Source of the DNA: a virus
Direction: 5' to 3' (one strand)
DNA: 36,430 bases
Virus record (IMG/VR): IMGVR_UViG_3300032046_000103
Span: 1-36,430 of that record
The translations under genes and the position numbers were made by a program. A model generated the notes under the pieces. The model was not told where the DNA came from, did no database searches, and saw nothing but the letters and a program-made list of their open reading frames with translations. Every line of letters starts with the position of its first letter. Positions within the stretch are counted from its first letter, which is position 1. This document shows, piece after piece, positions 22,137-30,727 of the stretch.

Positions 22137-22547
22137 TTACAGGCCCACATCCGTGCTCGGCACCAAAAAGGCGTCGAACTTGCCGGCGGTCAGGTTCTCG
22201 TTCGCCACGGTGTAATACACCCGCAGATAACGCTCGGCCCCCACAGGCAATTTCACCTTGCAGAGGATGCCGTTCGCCGTCAGTTCGGCGCTGGCAATTG
22301 CGAACGCCCCCGACGTGAACAACGTCTTTGCCGAATTGAAGCTGGAATTGTCGTCTGTCTGCAACGACACCGTCACGGTCGCCGCGTCGGTCGCGGAATC
22401 CGCCGTCGTGGCGCAACGGACCACGAGGGTGAGTTCCTTCCCTCCCAACGCATCGCCCGCCGCACCCTGGTCGATGTGACTCACTGACGCCTCTGATGCC
22501 GTGACCGTATTGGCGGCGTCCATCTCAAGTTCTTTGTCGATAATCAT
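22137..22547 (-). CDS. Bbp16-family capsid cement protein (136 aa)
   Basis: The sequence follows the BPP-1 Bbp16 pattern: N-terminal MIIDKELEMDAANTV, the HIDQG turn, GGKELTLVVRC, SLQTDDNSSFNSAKTL, and KLPVGAERYLRVYYTV near the end. Such proteins decorate and stabilise the capsid. GGAGG lies five bases before the ATG at 22547, and the gene directly follows the major capsid gene, as in BPP-1. Confidence 0.85.
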   Translation of the reverse strand: MIIDKELEMDAANTVTASEASVSHIDQGAAGDALGGKELTLVVRCATTADSATDAATVTVSLQTDDNSSFNSAKTLFTSGAFAIASAELTANGILCKVKLPVGAERYLRVYYTVANENLTAGKFDAFLVPSTDVGL

Positions 22548-22577
22548 GATATCCTCCTGTTTTCTTCCCTTTCGGGT

Positions 22578-23570
22578 TTAGGCGAAACTGACCGCGTCTT
22601 CCGTGCTGAGAATCTGGTCCACGCGACGCACCGGGACACCGCCGAACATCATGACGGGTTTCCCTCCGACCTGTTCCATCGTCAGTTGAACGTTGCTCTT
22701 GTTCATGATCTGACGACGCAGGAACGATTTGATGGTCCGGTTGCAATAGAACACCGGCTTGCCGCCCATCAGCGAAGGCGGAAGTTCCAGCGCTTGGGTC
22801 ATCAGGTCGATGAGGTCCGCGCCGGTGGCAGCCGCTTTCGTCAATGTGGCAACGTCGATGTTGCAGATGCGAACCTGGTGACGCCAGTCGCGCACCGTCA
22901 AGCCGCAGTCCCATTGGAAATGGGAACGGAGGACCTGAAACAGTCCGCCATCGGCGTCGGTTTTCGTCTGTTCGCCCAAGTCCTGCTGGTCGATGCCGGC
23001 CTTGCTACCTTTCGGGTAGATGCCGTAGGCCATGTTCGGACCCCAGTTGACCAACCACACAGACGTGTTGGTCGATCCGGAACCCGCGCCGTTCAACATG
23101 TTGGCGAAGGTCGCCGCCGTCTTGACGTTGAACCGAGGCGTGAGCCCCATGATCTTTTCCGGGTCTTCCGAACTGTCGCCGTAGAACAGCGCGGCCGCCA
23201 ACTGTTGGTTCATGGCTTCCAAATGCGCCATGGCTTCGGACAACAAAAAGTCCGATTTGTTTCCGTTCAGTTCGGCCAGCTTTTTGTCCACTTCGGAGTA
23301 GGCTTCCAGCATCCCGCACGAATCGGTGATCTGTTTCGTCAGGGATTTCGTCGGCACGACGCCGTAATTCAGTTTCCGCCATGTCGCGGTGGGCAAGCCT
23401 GTCCGCACGGTGGTTTTCTCACCGGTCGTCAAATTGCCTTCCTTCCACAACATGTCTTCCAGAATCTCGTTGGACTCCGCGAGGAGTTCGACGATCTTCG
23501 CCACTTTGTCATTGGGATCAAGCCGTTTGGCGAGGTCCAACAATGTTAAGCACGTTCCGATTGCACCCAT
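22578..23570 (-). CDS. Major capsid protein, BPP-1 (Bbp17)-like (330 aa)
   Basis: An HK97-fold capsid protein by context and pattern: KIVELLAESNEILEDMLWKE near the N-terminus, the GLPTATWRKLNYGV segment, and FYGDSSEDPEKIMGLTPRFN in the middle, all typical of this podoviral capsid family. Length is normal. AAGGAG precedes the ATG at 23570. It lies between scaffold and cement genes. A 287-residue frame opposite this gene is a shadow. Confidence 0.9.
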   Translation of the reverse strand: MGAIGTCLTLLDLAKRLDPNDKVAKIVELLAESNEILEDMLWKEGNLTTGEKTTVRTGLPTATWRKLNYGVVPTKSLTKQITDSCGMLEAYSEVDKKLAELNGNKSDFLLSEAMAHLEAMNQQLAAALFYGDSSEDPEKIMGLTPRFNVKTAATFANMLNGAGSGSTNTSVWLVNWGPNMAYGIYPKGSKAGIDQQDLGEQTKTDADGGLFQVLRSHFQWDCGLTVRDWRHQVRICNIDVATLTKAAATGADLIDLMTQALELPPSLMGGKPVFYCNRTIKSFLRRQIMNKSNVQLTMEQVGGKPVMMFGGVPVRRVDQILSTEDAVSFA

Positions 23571-23601
23571 GATAGTTCTCCTTTTCCCTTACGGGGCTTT
23601 A

Positions 23602-24261
23602 TTACCCTTTGGCCGGATACAACACTTCGGCGGCGGACTTCGTCGCCTTGGCGTCTTTTCCGTCCGGCAGGGTGTCTTCGCTCACAGCTTTCCCGACTTT
23701 GAGGAAGAAACTGACCAACTCCGGATGGTTGCCCAGTCCGGATTCTTCCAACACTTCACGCAGTTTCGGCGTACCGAAGGTGCTCATCGCTTTGGCCGCG
23801 ACGGCGAGTTGCTTCTCCGGCTCGTTCCCCAACAGTTTCATGGATTCCGTCTTCCATGTTTCTTTCAACTGTTTGAAGTTCGTGTCGGTCGCGTCGTATG
23901 CTTTGGCGACTGCCTTCAACTGAATGTCCACCAGCTTTTGGGCTTGCTCCTGAGTGAGGTTCATCTCCTTGGCCGATGCTTGGAATTCCGTGAGGATTTC
24001 CGTGTCCAAGGCGGTGCCCTCCGGCAATGTGAAATCGCCGTATTTCTCAGGTGCGCCCGGCTTCGCGTCAGCCGGTGGTTGGTCTTTTTTATCTCCTCCT
24101 GCGCCGGGGTCCGTGGCGTCCTTCTTGCCTCCGTTCGGGTCGTCAACCTTGCCAGCATCGACGCCTGTCCCATTGGGTTTGGCATTCGGAGCGCCATCGC
24201 CATTGGCCCCGCCAGCGTTCGGCGGGGTCAAAATCGTCTCGTCCTTGTTTACATCAGTCAT
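23602..24261 (-). CDS. Scaffolding / head assembly protein (219 aa)
   Basis: The first 75 residues are Gly/Asp/Pro/Lys-rich and disordered; the remainder is helical (EFQASAKEMNLTQEQAQKLV; VAAKAMSTFGTPKLREVLEE) and ends in a short basic tail. This layout, directly upstream of the major capsid gene, is that of podoviral scaffolding proteins, which fill the procapsid and are lost on maturation. GGAGGACAAGG precedes the ATG at 24261. Confidence 0.8.
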   Translation of the reverse strand: MTDVNKDETILTPPNAGGANGDGAPNAKPNGTGVDAGKVDDPNGGKKDATDPGAGGDKKDQPPADAKPGAPEKYGDFTLPEGTALDTEILTEFQASAKEMNLTQEQAQKLVDIQLKAVAKAYDATDTNFKQLKETWKTESMKLLGNEPEKQLAVAAKAMSTFGTPKLREVLEESGLGNHPELVSFFLKVGKAVSEDTLPDGKDAKATKSAAEVLYPAKG

Positions 24262-24598
24262 TGCCTTGTCCTCCCCTTGTTTTTTTGGCTTCCTCGACCA
24301 ACTTGTCCGAGACAGCCTCGCGTTGTATTTTCGTGAATGAATCCGGGCTTGCGTTCAGAACCGCATTGAACACGAACAATCCGATGTCCCGTTTTCCTTC
24401 ATTGAAATTCGTCCGTTCATCTCCGGTAAAGGAACCGCGAAAAATACCCGCTTCACTTAACACCATCCAAACGAACCGGCGTCCTTCCGGCATCTCCAAA
24501 ATCTTTTTGAGGTCGCTGCTTTTCCGATCACGCAGACGCTTCTCAATCTCCGCAATGCGTTTCTTTCTGGCATCTAAATCGAACACGTCTTCACTCAT
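24254..24598 (-). CDS. Bbp19-family head protein (114 aa)
   Basis: The conserved block LKKILEMPEGRRFVWMVLSE, then AGIFRGSF, FNEGKRDIGLFVFNAVL, and the ending around FTKIQREAV matches the Bbp19-type proteins located between portal and scaffold in BPP-1-like phages. Their function is not settled. The start overlaps the portal stop as ATGA (24595-24598). Confidence 0.8.
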   Translation of the reverse strand: MSEDVFDLDARKKRIAEIEKRLRDRKSSDLKKILEMPEGRRFVWMVLSEAGIFRGSFTGDERTNFNEGKRDIGLFVFNAVLNASPDSFTKIQREAVSDKLVEEAKKTRGGQGND

Positions 24599-26244
24599 CG
24601 CCCTGACCCCGCCACAAGAGCGTCCAGGGCGCTTCCCTGCCCGATCTTCGTCTCCGAAAGCAGTTTTGCACCCTGTATGGCCAACCCCGTCCCTTCGGCG
24701 TTCTTTTGCGCTTCCGCCGCCTTGGCGCGTTCTTCTCGGATTTTGTCCACCTGTTCACGGCTGCGGAGTATCTTGGGGGACACGCCGACCAGGTCGCTGT
24801 ATTCGCGCACCGCGGAGTCCGCGTCCAAAACGTCTTTAACCTCCGGGAAAGCGCCCATAAGATTCCCCGCGAAGACGACCGTTTGTTCAATAGCCGTCGT
24901 TCCGACCATCTTTTGCGCTTGGGCAAGCATGGAGATGTATTCGACTTTCAAATCTGCGCCCTGCAATTCTTCCGGCGGTTGCGGAATGATGCCCGCGCGA
25001 ACCATGATGTTGAACGTGCGCTCAATCAGCGGGTCGAGGAGTTCGCTTTCCAGCCGTTCCAAAACAGGGCCGAGCATCAACAGTTTTTCTTCGTGGCGTT
25101 CCACGATCTCACGGGCTGTCATGTTGGCGCGGTCGGCGTTGGCAATCATCATGAACAGGTCGGAATAGAACGTTTGGGAAATGGCCGCCCTTGTTTTGTC
25201 GATGCTGTTTTCCAATGCGTTGAAGTCGGGATTGATTTGGTATATGGCCTTCACGCCAGCATTTGGCGCGGTAGCGGAGGAGCGGGAGAGGCCGCCGGGC
25301 AACGTGTTCGGATCACCGTCAACGGAGGAATCGGCCTGAACGGGCGGGTCAACAACTTTGTCCAAAGCAATCAGTTTGTCCCTCTGCATTTTCTGCAACA
25401 TTTTGATGTCGCCAAGGCCGTCCCATCCGGGGGACCGGCCGTAAACGTCATACGTCGTTGCGACATCCCACCGGGGGGCCAATATAGGGAAATCGTTAAA
25501 ACCACTGACACGTAAAAACACACCGGGACCCGCGCTTTCTTCCCAATAGGCGGAACGGTAAGGCATCCCCTTGAAATCAGCGCGGTCAATAATGCGCGTG
25601 TCGTTCACTTCAATCAGGCAAAATACCTTGACCCACTTTTCAATATTTCCGCCGTCGTAAAGCGCCTGTGTCGCCAGTGACAGTTTCGATTTTCCGAACT
25701 CGGCGACAAGCTGGCCGACGGTCATGTAATACCGGCGGGCGAATCCGTTGACGCGGCCGTCGGGTCCGATGGATAGGTAGTATTCGCCAGTCGTGTAGGA
25801 ACGGCATCGGATCACATCTTTGAAATCCTCCAACAGGATTGCCGACGCGGTCCCGAACGCGCCGATTTCATAATAAATGGAGTGGAGAGCGCCGTAGATG
25901 TTGGACCGCGAAAAGACGGCCATCATGCGTTCCTGAACGGTGTTCAGCCAGAGTTTTACGGTGTTGAAGTCGGAGAGGTCGTTGTCGGCCAAGCCGATTT
26001 TGAACCAAGGGCGAGACGGTGAAGTTAATCCGGAAGTCATCCCGGACGCGAGAATGTTCAGTGCGCGGGAGGCGTGGCCGTCGATGATCGTCTGGTGGTC
26101 GATGGCTTTGCCTTTGTTCGGTTCTTCGTTGAAATTACCACGGGTGGGCGCGAGATACTTCTTAATGTCCTTCCAAGCCGATTGCCAGCTTTCGGCTTCG
26201 GTTTGGAGATTTTTGAAACGCTGTTCGAATGGTTTGCGTTCCAC
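24595..26244 (-). CDS. Portal (head-tail connector) protein (549 aa)
   Basis: T7/P22-type podoviral portal: RFKNLQTEAESWQSAWKDIK followed by YLAPTRGNF near the N-terminus, the HASRALNILASGMTSGLTSP signature with PWFKIGL, and GRSPGWDGLGDIKMLQKMQR in the middle are all family landmarks. The C-terminus is Ala/Gly-rich. Start is GTG 26244 with no strong ribosome site, four bases after the previous stop, so re-initiation is likely. The dodecameric ring takes part in packaging and joins the gp11-like adaptor. Confidence 0.9.
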   Translation of the reverse strand: MERKPFEQRFKNLQTEAESWQSAWKDIKKYLAPTRGNFNEEPNKGKAIDHQTIIDGHASRALNILASGMTSGLTSPSRPWFKIGLADNDLSDFNTVKLWLNTVQERMMAVFSRSNIYGALHSIYYEIGAFGTASAILLEDFKDVIRCRSYTTGEYYLSIGPDGRVNGFARRYYMTVGQLVAEFGKSKLSLATQALYDGGNIEKWVKVFCLIEVNDTRIIDRADFKGMPYRSAYWEESAGPGVFLRVSGFNDFPILAPRWDVATTYDVYGRSPGWDGLGDIKMLQKMQRDKLIALDKVVDPPVQADSSVDGDPNTLPGGLSRSSATAPNAGVKAIYQINPDFNALENSIDKTRAAISQTFYSDLFMMIANADRANMTAREIVERHEEKLLMLGPVLERLESELLDPLIERTFNIMVRAGIIPQPPEELQGADLKVEYISMLAQAQKMVGTTAIEQTVVFAGNLMGAFPEVKDVLDADSAVREYSDLVGVSPKILRSREQVDKIREERAKAAEAQKNAEGTGLAIQGAKLLSETKIGQGSALDALVAGSGR

Positions 26245-26247
26245 GAT

Positions 26248-26787
26248 TTACTGACCGAGTTTCATTTTCGTGGCTACGCCGTAAGCGACGGGGGCAAGAA
26301 GATTGGGGGCGTCGGGTATGCCGGTCGGGGTCGTTCGGATCGTGCTAAGAAGTCCGAAGCGCAAAGCGCGGAGACGCTTGCGCCGGTCTATTTCGCCAAA
26401 AAGGTCTGTGGGATTCGGAGATTCAGGAGTGGGCGGAGGTTCGGGCGGAGGTTTGGGCGGCGTGACAGTTCCTCCGCCGGTATCGGTTCCTGTTCCGCCT
26501 CCGCCATCACCACCGCCACCAATCCCGCCGCCGAACAGGCCGCCAATGAGCTTAAGCCCTGCGCCGCCGGCTCTGCTTAACTTGTCTATGTTCTCGTTAA
26601 GATTTTTGGTAGTCGCGGAGATGTTCGCATTGAGTTTCTTTGTGGTGTTGGAAATGTTTTCATTGAAATTTTTGGAAGTGACTGCGATGTTCTGTCCGAG
26701 GTTTGCTGTGCCTTGAGATATGGGGTTCCTAACGTTGCGGGTCCACCAACCACCGCCACCACTGACCGTTTTGCTCAACCAGCTCAT
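26248..26787 (-). CDS. Repeat-containing protein between terminase and portal (179 aa)
   Basis: It has an N-terminal Gly/Trp segment, four 11-residue repeats (residues 26-69, TTKNLNENIDK type), a Gly-rich run, a Pro-rich run, and a conserved-looking basic C-terminus (RALRFGLLSTIRTTPTG). Small proteins with the RR...R.G..ST...T tail occur beside portal genes in related podoviruses, but their function is not known to me. GGAGG lies seven bases before the ATG at 26787. The leader carries the motif at 26821-26837. It may be a minor head protein. Confidence 0.65.
   Translation of the reverse strand: MSWLSKTVSGGGGWWTRNVRNPISQGTANLGQNIAVTSKNFNENISNTTKKLNANISATTKNLNENIDKLSRAGGAGLKLIGGLFGGGIGGGGDGGGGTGTDTGGGTVTPPKPPPEPPPTPESPNPTDLFGEIDRRKRLRALRFGLLSTIRTTPTGIPDAPNLLAPVAYGVATKMKLGQ
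26581..26712 (-). repeat. Four 11-residue (33-bp) repeats
   Basis: Residues 26-69 read as GTANLGQNIAV, TSKNFNENISN, TTKKLNANISA, TTKNLNENIDK. Hydrophobic residues recur with an 11-residue period, which favours a right-handed coiled coil or a membrane-surface amphipathic helix. Confidence 0.75.
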
Positions 26788-26820
26788 GGGATAGCCTCCG
26801 ACGTAAAAGCATTTTCCAAC

Positions 26821-26837
26821 TATCCCGTTCGCTTGTC
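26821..26837 (-). promoter_or_regulatory. Leader motif ahead of the 26248-26787 gene (copy B)
   Basis: On the leftward strand this reads GACAAGCGAACGGGATA, differing from copy A at 8288-8305 only by one missing base. It lies in the 85-bp gap after the large terminase gene. A short inverted repeat (GTCA/TGAC, 26834-26846) flanks it on the upstream side, as TGTC/GACA does in copy A. Confidence 0.45.
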
Positions 26838-26872
26838 ATCCAGTGACTTCCTTCGCTATCCACTGTTTGACT

Positions 26873-28354
26873 TCACTTAAATATATCATAGTCACGCTTA
26901 GCAAACAAAAGGGTTTTTTCAGTTTCTTTTTGTTTGGGCCGGACAGGGAACGCGAACGTCAACGCCAGCGCGTCGGCGCGGTTGGGGCTGGACACTCCGC
27001 GTCCCTTCATGTCTTCTTTCGATTCCAAAACTATTTTTCCCGCGTTTGAACCTGTCGCAACGATGTAATATTCCGGCGCTTGGAGTTCAGCGACCATAAC
27101 AGGATCGTCGGGGATACACCCGCCGTCCCTCAGCCAGTCCTTCATCAGGCCCCACATCTCGGCGCGTTTGTTGAGATACTGCGCATCGGAGGACGCTCCG
27201 CCGAATTCAATCAACCGCCACTTTCGCCCCATGCTTTTGCCAGCGGAGTAGACGCCTGTTCCATAACCGAAATCAATAAACACGGCGTCGGCTTTTTCTT
27301 CGTCCTCAAACTTTGCCAGATAACCAGCCAACGCCATGTCGTCGTCGTTCTTCTGCAACTTCATCAGAACGCGGAACGCGAGGCCCTGCCGTATTGCGAT
27401 AACGATTTCGTCTCCGCCGGTCCATGCCGGTTCGCACACCAGAATCTTTGCCGCGAAATTATACTGGGCCGCATTGACGTGGCGACCACGGGCCGCGTCC
27501 ACAAAGGGCGTCGGTATGAACTGCAAATCCGAACTGGCCGGAAACTCGCCTTTGACGTGGACCTTCACCCAGTCCGAGTCTTCGCCTTTGGATTCAATCC
27601 ATTTCTTGATCTGTTCCTTGTTCGTGATCCTAACCGTGCGCGAATCAATATGTCCGGTATTCCAGCCCAACGTTTTGTCGCTGAAAATGTTGAAGAATTT
27701 ACCGGACCGCCTGGTGGGGTTTCCGAACGCCAGCCAGATGATCTCCGTGTCTTTGTCGGTGAGCGCACCCTCAGCGGTATCCCAAATCACGTCGTCGATG
27801 GCGCTGGCTTCGTCGAAAATGATGACGACGCGCTTGCCCTGGTTGTGTAGCCCAGCAAACGCTTCGGGGTTTGTTTTCGACCATGGGATTCTATCGAACC
27901 GCCATGTCTTCTGATGTTCGGGGTCTTTGGCGTGGATGGATGTGTCGGAGAGGACGAACCAATCTTTGGCGATGAACCTTCGATACCACTTGGCCAGTTC
28001 CGGCCATGTTTTCGTCCGCAGTTGATTCTCGGTGTTCGCGGTTACGGTCCCGCGCGTGTCTTCCTTCGTGGAAATGCTCCAAAGGATTATCCAAGCGGCG
28101 AACGCACTTTTGCCGACACCGTTCCCCGCGGAACGCGCATATTTAAGTGCTTCCGACGGGGAAATGAGCCCGTCGCGTATTTCTTTTAATAGGTCGGCTT
28201 GCCACTCCTCCGGCCCTAACACGTTTGCCAGTTCGCCCTCTCCCCATTCAAAAGATTTTAGGACAAACTTGTAAGGGTCGGTGGACAGGCTGGCCATCAG
28301 GTCGATAAGGTCGGCGTCAATCTCCTCGTCTGTTTGTTTCGCCGCCTCGACCAT
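26873..28354 (-). CDS. Terminase large subunit (493 aa)
   Basis: The ATPase/nuclease packaging motor. Walker A is ARSAGNGVGKS (residues 73-83), Walker B is RVVIIFDEAS with the catalytic Asp-Glu at 181-182, and FGNPTRRSGKFF is the typical coupling motif after it. The nuclease domain follows, with the acidic strand AVFIDFGYGTG. AAGGA precedes the ATG at 28354, a few bases after terS. Length is normal for podoviral TerL. Confidence 0.93.
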   Translation of the reverse strand: MVEAAKQTDEEIDADLIDLMASLSTDPYKFVLKSFEWGEGELANVLGPEEWQADLLKEIRDGLISPSEALKYARSAGNGVGKSAFAAWIILWSISTKEDTRGTVTANTENQLRTKTWPELAKWYRRFIAKDWFVLSDTSIHAKDPEHQKTWRFDRIPWSKTNPEAFAGLHNQGKRVVIIFDEASAIDDVIWDTAEGALTDKDTEIIWLAFGNPTRRSGKFFNIFSDKTLGWNTGHIDSRTVRITNKEQIKKWIESKGEDSDWVKVHVKGEFPASSDLQFIPTPFVDAARGRHVNAAQYNFAAKILVCEPAWTGGDEIVIAIRQGLAFRVLMKLQKNDDDMALAGYLAKFEDEEKADAVFIDFGYGTGVYSAGKSMGRKWRLIEFGGASSDAQYLNKRAEMWGLMKDWLRDGGCIPDDPVMVAELQAPEYYIVATGSNAGKIVLESKEDMKGRGVSSPNRADALALTFAFPVRPKQKETEKTLLFAKRDYDIFK

Positions 28355-28358
28355 GATT

Positions 28359-28988
28359 TTATTTTCCTTTTCCGGCGCGGCGGGCGGCAGCGCGTTCTCT
28401 GGCCTTCTTCAACCGCTCCGCCAGGCTGCTCTTGTCGTGGAGTTCGAACTTATCCGTGAACAGCTTCCGCCAGCGGCCCAACATTTCCAGCGCCTTAGTT
28501 TTGTCCCACAACTTCACCTTCTTGGTTTCGCCGATCTGTTCGCGGTCCTGCCCCTGCCCGTCAAACAGGGCGTCGATCTCCACAGACGAAACAGCCCGCC
28601 GCAGTTCTATCGGCCAGTCCTTCACGTTTTTTAGGTTGTTGTCATCATCAAACAATCCGCCAATATCCGTGAACGCCAGACGGCCGATCTCTTGGATGAT
28701 CTGAGATACCGTGATCTCCGCGTGCTTCTCGGCTTTGTGCATGTGGGATTCGATGAACTTGCGGACCTTCGGATTCTTCATCAATTTGCTGGCCTGAACC
28801 GCCGCCGCCTTGGGGGAGAACCCGGCCTTGATGGCCGCTTGCTTGCCGTTCGGGTCTTTGATATATTCGATGCAGAATTTGAAAACCTTCCGGGTGAACC
28901 CAAGCGCCAATATCTGCTCGATGTCGCCGAAAAGCAATTTGTCCAGATTGGGGAGTTTTGGGGCTGAATCTGTGTCTTTGGGTGTCAT
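28359..28988 (-). CDS. Terminase small subunit (209 aa)
   Basis: Terminase_2-type protein: FCIEYIKDPNGKQAAIKAGF and SPKAAAVQASKLMKNPKVRK form the N-terminal DNA-binding helices, followed by ITVSQIIQEIGRLAFTDIG, LWDKTKALEMLGRW and a basic C-terminal tail. It recognises packaging sites and feeds DNA to TerL, whose gene follows at once. The ATG overlaps the integrase stop as ATGA (28985-28988) with GGAGGGTCGC ahead of it, so it is translationally coupled to the integrase gene. Confidence 0.88.
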   Translation of the reverse strand: MTPKDTDSAPKLPNLDKLLFGDIEQILALGFTRKVFKFCIEYIKDPNGKQAAIKAGFSPKAAAVQASKLMKNPKVRKFIESHMHKAEKHAEITVSQIIQEIGRLAFTDIGGLFDDDNNLKNVKDWPIELRRAVSSVEIDALFDGQGQDREQIGETKKVKLWDKTKALEMLGRWRKLFTDKFELHDKSSLAERLKKARERAAARRAGKGK

Positions 28989-30727
28989 GCGACCCTCCGA
29001 TGATTATAGGGTGGTTTGAGAATGTGGCTTTTAACGGTGAGATGCGGATTTATCTTGGGTACAAAACCGGCCCCCGCAATAGACCCTAGTGATAAGCGGC
29101 TTCCGCTTAAAGCTAGGGTCTCTTGCGCCCAGGGTATTTTGAATAGGGAAACGTCGGCTTTAATTTCCGTCGGGGAATGTGTCACTTTGATTGACTGAAC
29201 AAATTGGTGGATAAACTCCTTCTTTTCTTCCATGTTGCCGCAACGCTCCCACAGGTCGTCAAAATTCTCCCCGATGCTGAGCATCTCCGCCAATAGAGCG
29301 TCCGGGTCGTTTACGGTTTTGGCCATGTTCTCCGCTTCTTCCAATTGCTGACGCACGTCCTCGCGCTGAGTTTCCAGCCGCAGGAGTGATTCGGAAAGAG
29401 ACTGGGCCGCTGTCCCACCCTCAATAGCCCTCACGATGTTTTGTATTTTTCGTTCGATGCCTTTCAAATGAGCGCGTAAATCGTCCGACGGGGTTTCGAT
29501 GCTCCCGCCGAATCTTTCCTCAATCATGGCTTGTAACTGAGGAACGAGTTCTTTTTTCCAGCCGGGATCCGCCAAGTGCCGGCGCACAGACTGAATGGTG
29601 ACAGATTCGATTTCGTCCCTCCGCACGTTCACGCTACGACAAACACTTTTACCGCTCCTCAAATACCCCGAACAGGTATAGGTGTAATACAAATGTCCAT
29701 TGCCTTTTTTGGGTTGGCCGATCATCTTATAGCCGCAGTTCCCGCAAACGCAAAGACCCGTCAATAAATACGGACGGTGGAACGTCCGTCCCTGAGTGAT
29801 GACCCTCGTTTTCAATCTCTCTTGCACACGGTCGAACACTTCTTTCTTTACGATTGCCTCGTGGGCATTTTCCTTCACAATCCACTGATCGCGCGAATTG
29901 AAAAGAGAACCCTTATCACCGCGACGGTATGCTTTGTAACTGCGCTTGTTGTATATCCTCTCTCCGATATAGGAACGGTTTCTCAGCATGTAATGAACCA
30001 TGTTCTTGACCCAATGGCGGCCGCGCGGGGGTTGGACCTCCCGCTCATTCATATTGGCCACTATTCGGTTCAGTCCGTTCCCTCGCAGGTAATAATCGAA
30101 AATCCATTTGACGACGGTTTTTTCATTCGGCGATGGCGTCCAAACTATCCTTTGCATCTTATCGGCCTTGTGTTCGCCTGGTTTCAGCACCTTCACGGGG
30201 GCGCCGGCGGAATCAATCAAAAGCCTGTCATACCCATAAGGGGCCTTGCCACCCGCGCTGTGGCCCAGTTGCGCGTGGCTTTTGCATCCACGGAGCGTCG
30301 TCTCGGACAGTTTCATACTGAACTGGTGGGCCTCCGAGTGTTTAACAACTCTGGAAAGCACGTCGCCGATTGACCCGTCATTCTTAAAATCGTCCTTCAC
30401 GTAGACGATCTGGATTCCGCCCTGCTTCTTGAGACGGCGTTCCCAGTAAATCTTGTCCTCCGGTTGGAGGCGTCCGAACCGGCTCACGTCGTAGACGACA
30501 AGAAAGTGAACGTCGTGTTTTCTGGCTTCGGATAGGCGGATCATTTCTAGAAATACCGGGTCTTGGTCAATGGTGAGGCCGGAACCCCACCCTTTGGCGG
30601 GCGCGAACTCACGAACGATAGACCATCCCATCCGGTCAGCGAACGCCTTGCAGTCTCGGCGCTGATCCTCGACGGACAGTTCTTGCTTATCAGTAGACCT
30701 GCGGTAAAATGCCCAGGCTTTTTCCAT
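28985..30727 (-). CDS. Large serine recombinase (phage integrase) (580 aa)
   Basis: The N-terminal resolvase domain has the nucleophile in FYRRSTDKQ (Ser11) and the arginine motif YDVSRFGR (about 79-86). The recombinase domain includes GGKAPYGYDR, followed by a zinc ribbon (CVCGNCGY with two later cysteines, around TCSG and SVCRSV), then a long coiled coil (LRLETQREDVRQQLEEAENM). ATG 30727 is chosen because AAGG lies nine bases upstream and the family N-terminus begins there. The last 45 residues run over a 41-bp palindrome. Its place between a methyltransferase and terS, coupled to terS, is unusual. No attP core could be identified. Confidence 0.92.
   Translation of the reverse strand: MEKAWAFYRRSTDKQELSVEDQRRDCKAFADRMGWSIVREFAPAKGWGSGLTIDQDPVFLEMIRLSEARKHDVHFLVVYDVSRFGRLQPEDKIYWERRLKKQGGIQIVYVKDDFKNDGSIGDVLSRVVKHSEAHQFSMKLSETTLRGCKSHAQLGHSAGGKAPYGYDRLLIDSAGAPVKVLKPGEHKADKMQRIVWTPSPNEKTVVKWIFDYYLRGNGLNRIVANMNEREVQPPRGRHWVKNMVHYMLRNRSYIGERIYNKRSYKAYRRGDKGSLFNSRDQWIVKENAHEAIVKKEVFDRVQERLKTRVITQGRTFHRPYLLTGLCVCGNCGYKMIGQPKKGNGHLYYTYTCSGYLRSGKSVCRSVNVRRDEIESVTIQSVRRHLADPGWKKELVPQLQAMIEERFGGSIETPSDDLRAHLKGIERKIQNIVRAIEGGTAAQSLSESLLRLETQREDVRQQLEEAENMAKTVNDPDALLAEMLSIGENFDDLWERCGNMEEKKEFIHQFVQSIKVTHSPTEIKADVSLFKIPWAQETLALSGSRLSLGSIAGAGFVPKINPHLTVKSHILKPPYNHRRVA
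29081..29121. repeat. 41-bp near-perfect palindrome in the integrase 3' end
   Basis: AGACCCTAG (29081-29089) pairs with CTAGGGTCT (29113-29121), and inside them TAAGCGG (29093-29099) pairs with CCGCTTA (29103-29109). The only unpaired parts are a symmetric 3-base internal bulge and a CTT loop. It lies in codons about 535-549 of the integrase. No T-tract follows. It could be a protein-binding site, an RNA control element before terS, or a remnant of an insertion. Confidence 0.85.

Noticed and set aside
22686-24336. Rightward frames of 287 and 315 codons opposite capsid and scaffold genes
   Set aside because: They are antisense to well-recognised genes and lack starts with ribosome sites or any family pattern.
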